From contig NZ_QASN01000019.1 in assembly GCF_003052585.1 (NCBI RefSeq), forward strand, positions 248,001 to 312,000: a stretch of 64,000 nt of DNA, given 5' to 3'. This document shows, in pieces, positions 63,921 to 64,000 of this stretch. Both the position numbers and the translations under genes were made by a program. The DNA is from Pseudomonas mangrovi (GTDB lineage Bacteria; Pseudomonadota; Gammaproteobacteria; Pseudomonadales; Pseudomonadaceae). Each line of letters opens with the position of its first letter. Position 1 is the first letter of the stretch. The notes beneath the pieces are model-generated. The model was given only the letters and a program-made list of their open reading frames with translations. It was not told the origin of the DNA and ran no database searches.

Positions 63921-64000
63921 TTGCCTCAGACTCCAATTTGCCATTCCCATCAAGCGGAATACGCCCGATAAAAGGAGGCGCAATTGTACGGATGCACCCT

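Overview
The window is chromosomal DNA of a gamma-proteobacterium, almost certainly Pseudomonas sensu lato (including the stutzeri and oleovorans/mendocina lineages now split off). The evidence is high GC coding sequence, near-complete identity of the ribosomal proteins as I remember them from Pseudomonas, and several blocks whose order matches P. aeruginosa PAO1 from memory: PA4966-PA4974, PA4042-PA4047, PA4051-PA4069 and PA4232-PA4264. The blocks are not joined as in PAO1, so the window is a mosaic of conserved segments with accessory genes at or near the joints. No tRNA, rRNA, CRISPR array, prophage or transposase gene was seen.

Region 1 (1-9.7 kb): a minus-strand series holding a partial esterase-like phytase gene, parE, yqiA, cpdA, a DUF1249 gene and nudF. 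Upstream of these lies thiC with a TPP riboswitch. A divergent tolC-type efflux gene and a TauE/SafE permease follow on the plus strand.

Region 2 (9.8-18.5 kb): xseB-ispA and dxs, which are usually adjacent, are separated by about 5.6 kb. The interval carries a single-chain acyl-CoA carboxylase (1093 aa), a small P-loop kinase, an SUFU-domain gene and a REP-like palindrome.

Region 3 (18.5-30.1 kb): a vitamin and cofactor block. A cobalamin riboswitch precedes btuB. The minus-strand genes are ribA-(small membrane protein)-btuF, a retropepsin-like protease, thiL, nusB, ribH, ribBA, ribE (behind an FMN riboswitch), ribD and nrdR. Three dispersed-repeat-like elements sit here: a pair of 84-bp direct repeats, a ~125-bp palindrome and a 153-bp MITE-like element.

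Region 4 (30.2-42.7 kb): a methyltransferase, thpR and a thioredoxin-TPR chaperone lead to a zinc-responsive ABC operon of four genes behind a Zur-like box. A complete Vibrio-TonB2-like operon (DUF3450, TtpC, ExbB, ExbD, TonB, TPR) runs in the opposite direction and diverges from oprG/ompW. The shared divergent region carries Fur-like and ANR-like sites.

Region 5 (42.7-50.1 kb): ssb and an MFS transporter diverge from uvrA. katG follows, in the place where PAO1 has bfrA and katA.

Region 6 (50.2-63.9 kb): the alpha, spc and S10 ribosomal protein gene clusters, all on the minus strand, from rplQ back to rpsJ, including the 38-codon rpmJ. Intercistronic RNA hairpins and an internal promoter are visible. 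The most interesting non-coding signal is a set of GNRA-capped hairpins between rpsN and rpsH.
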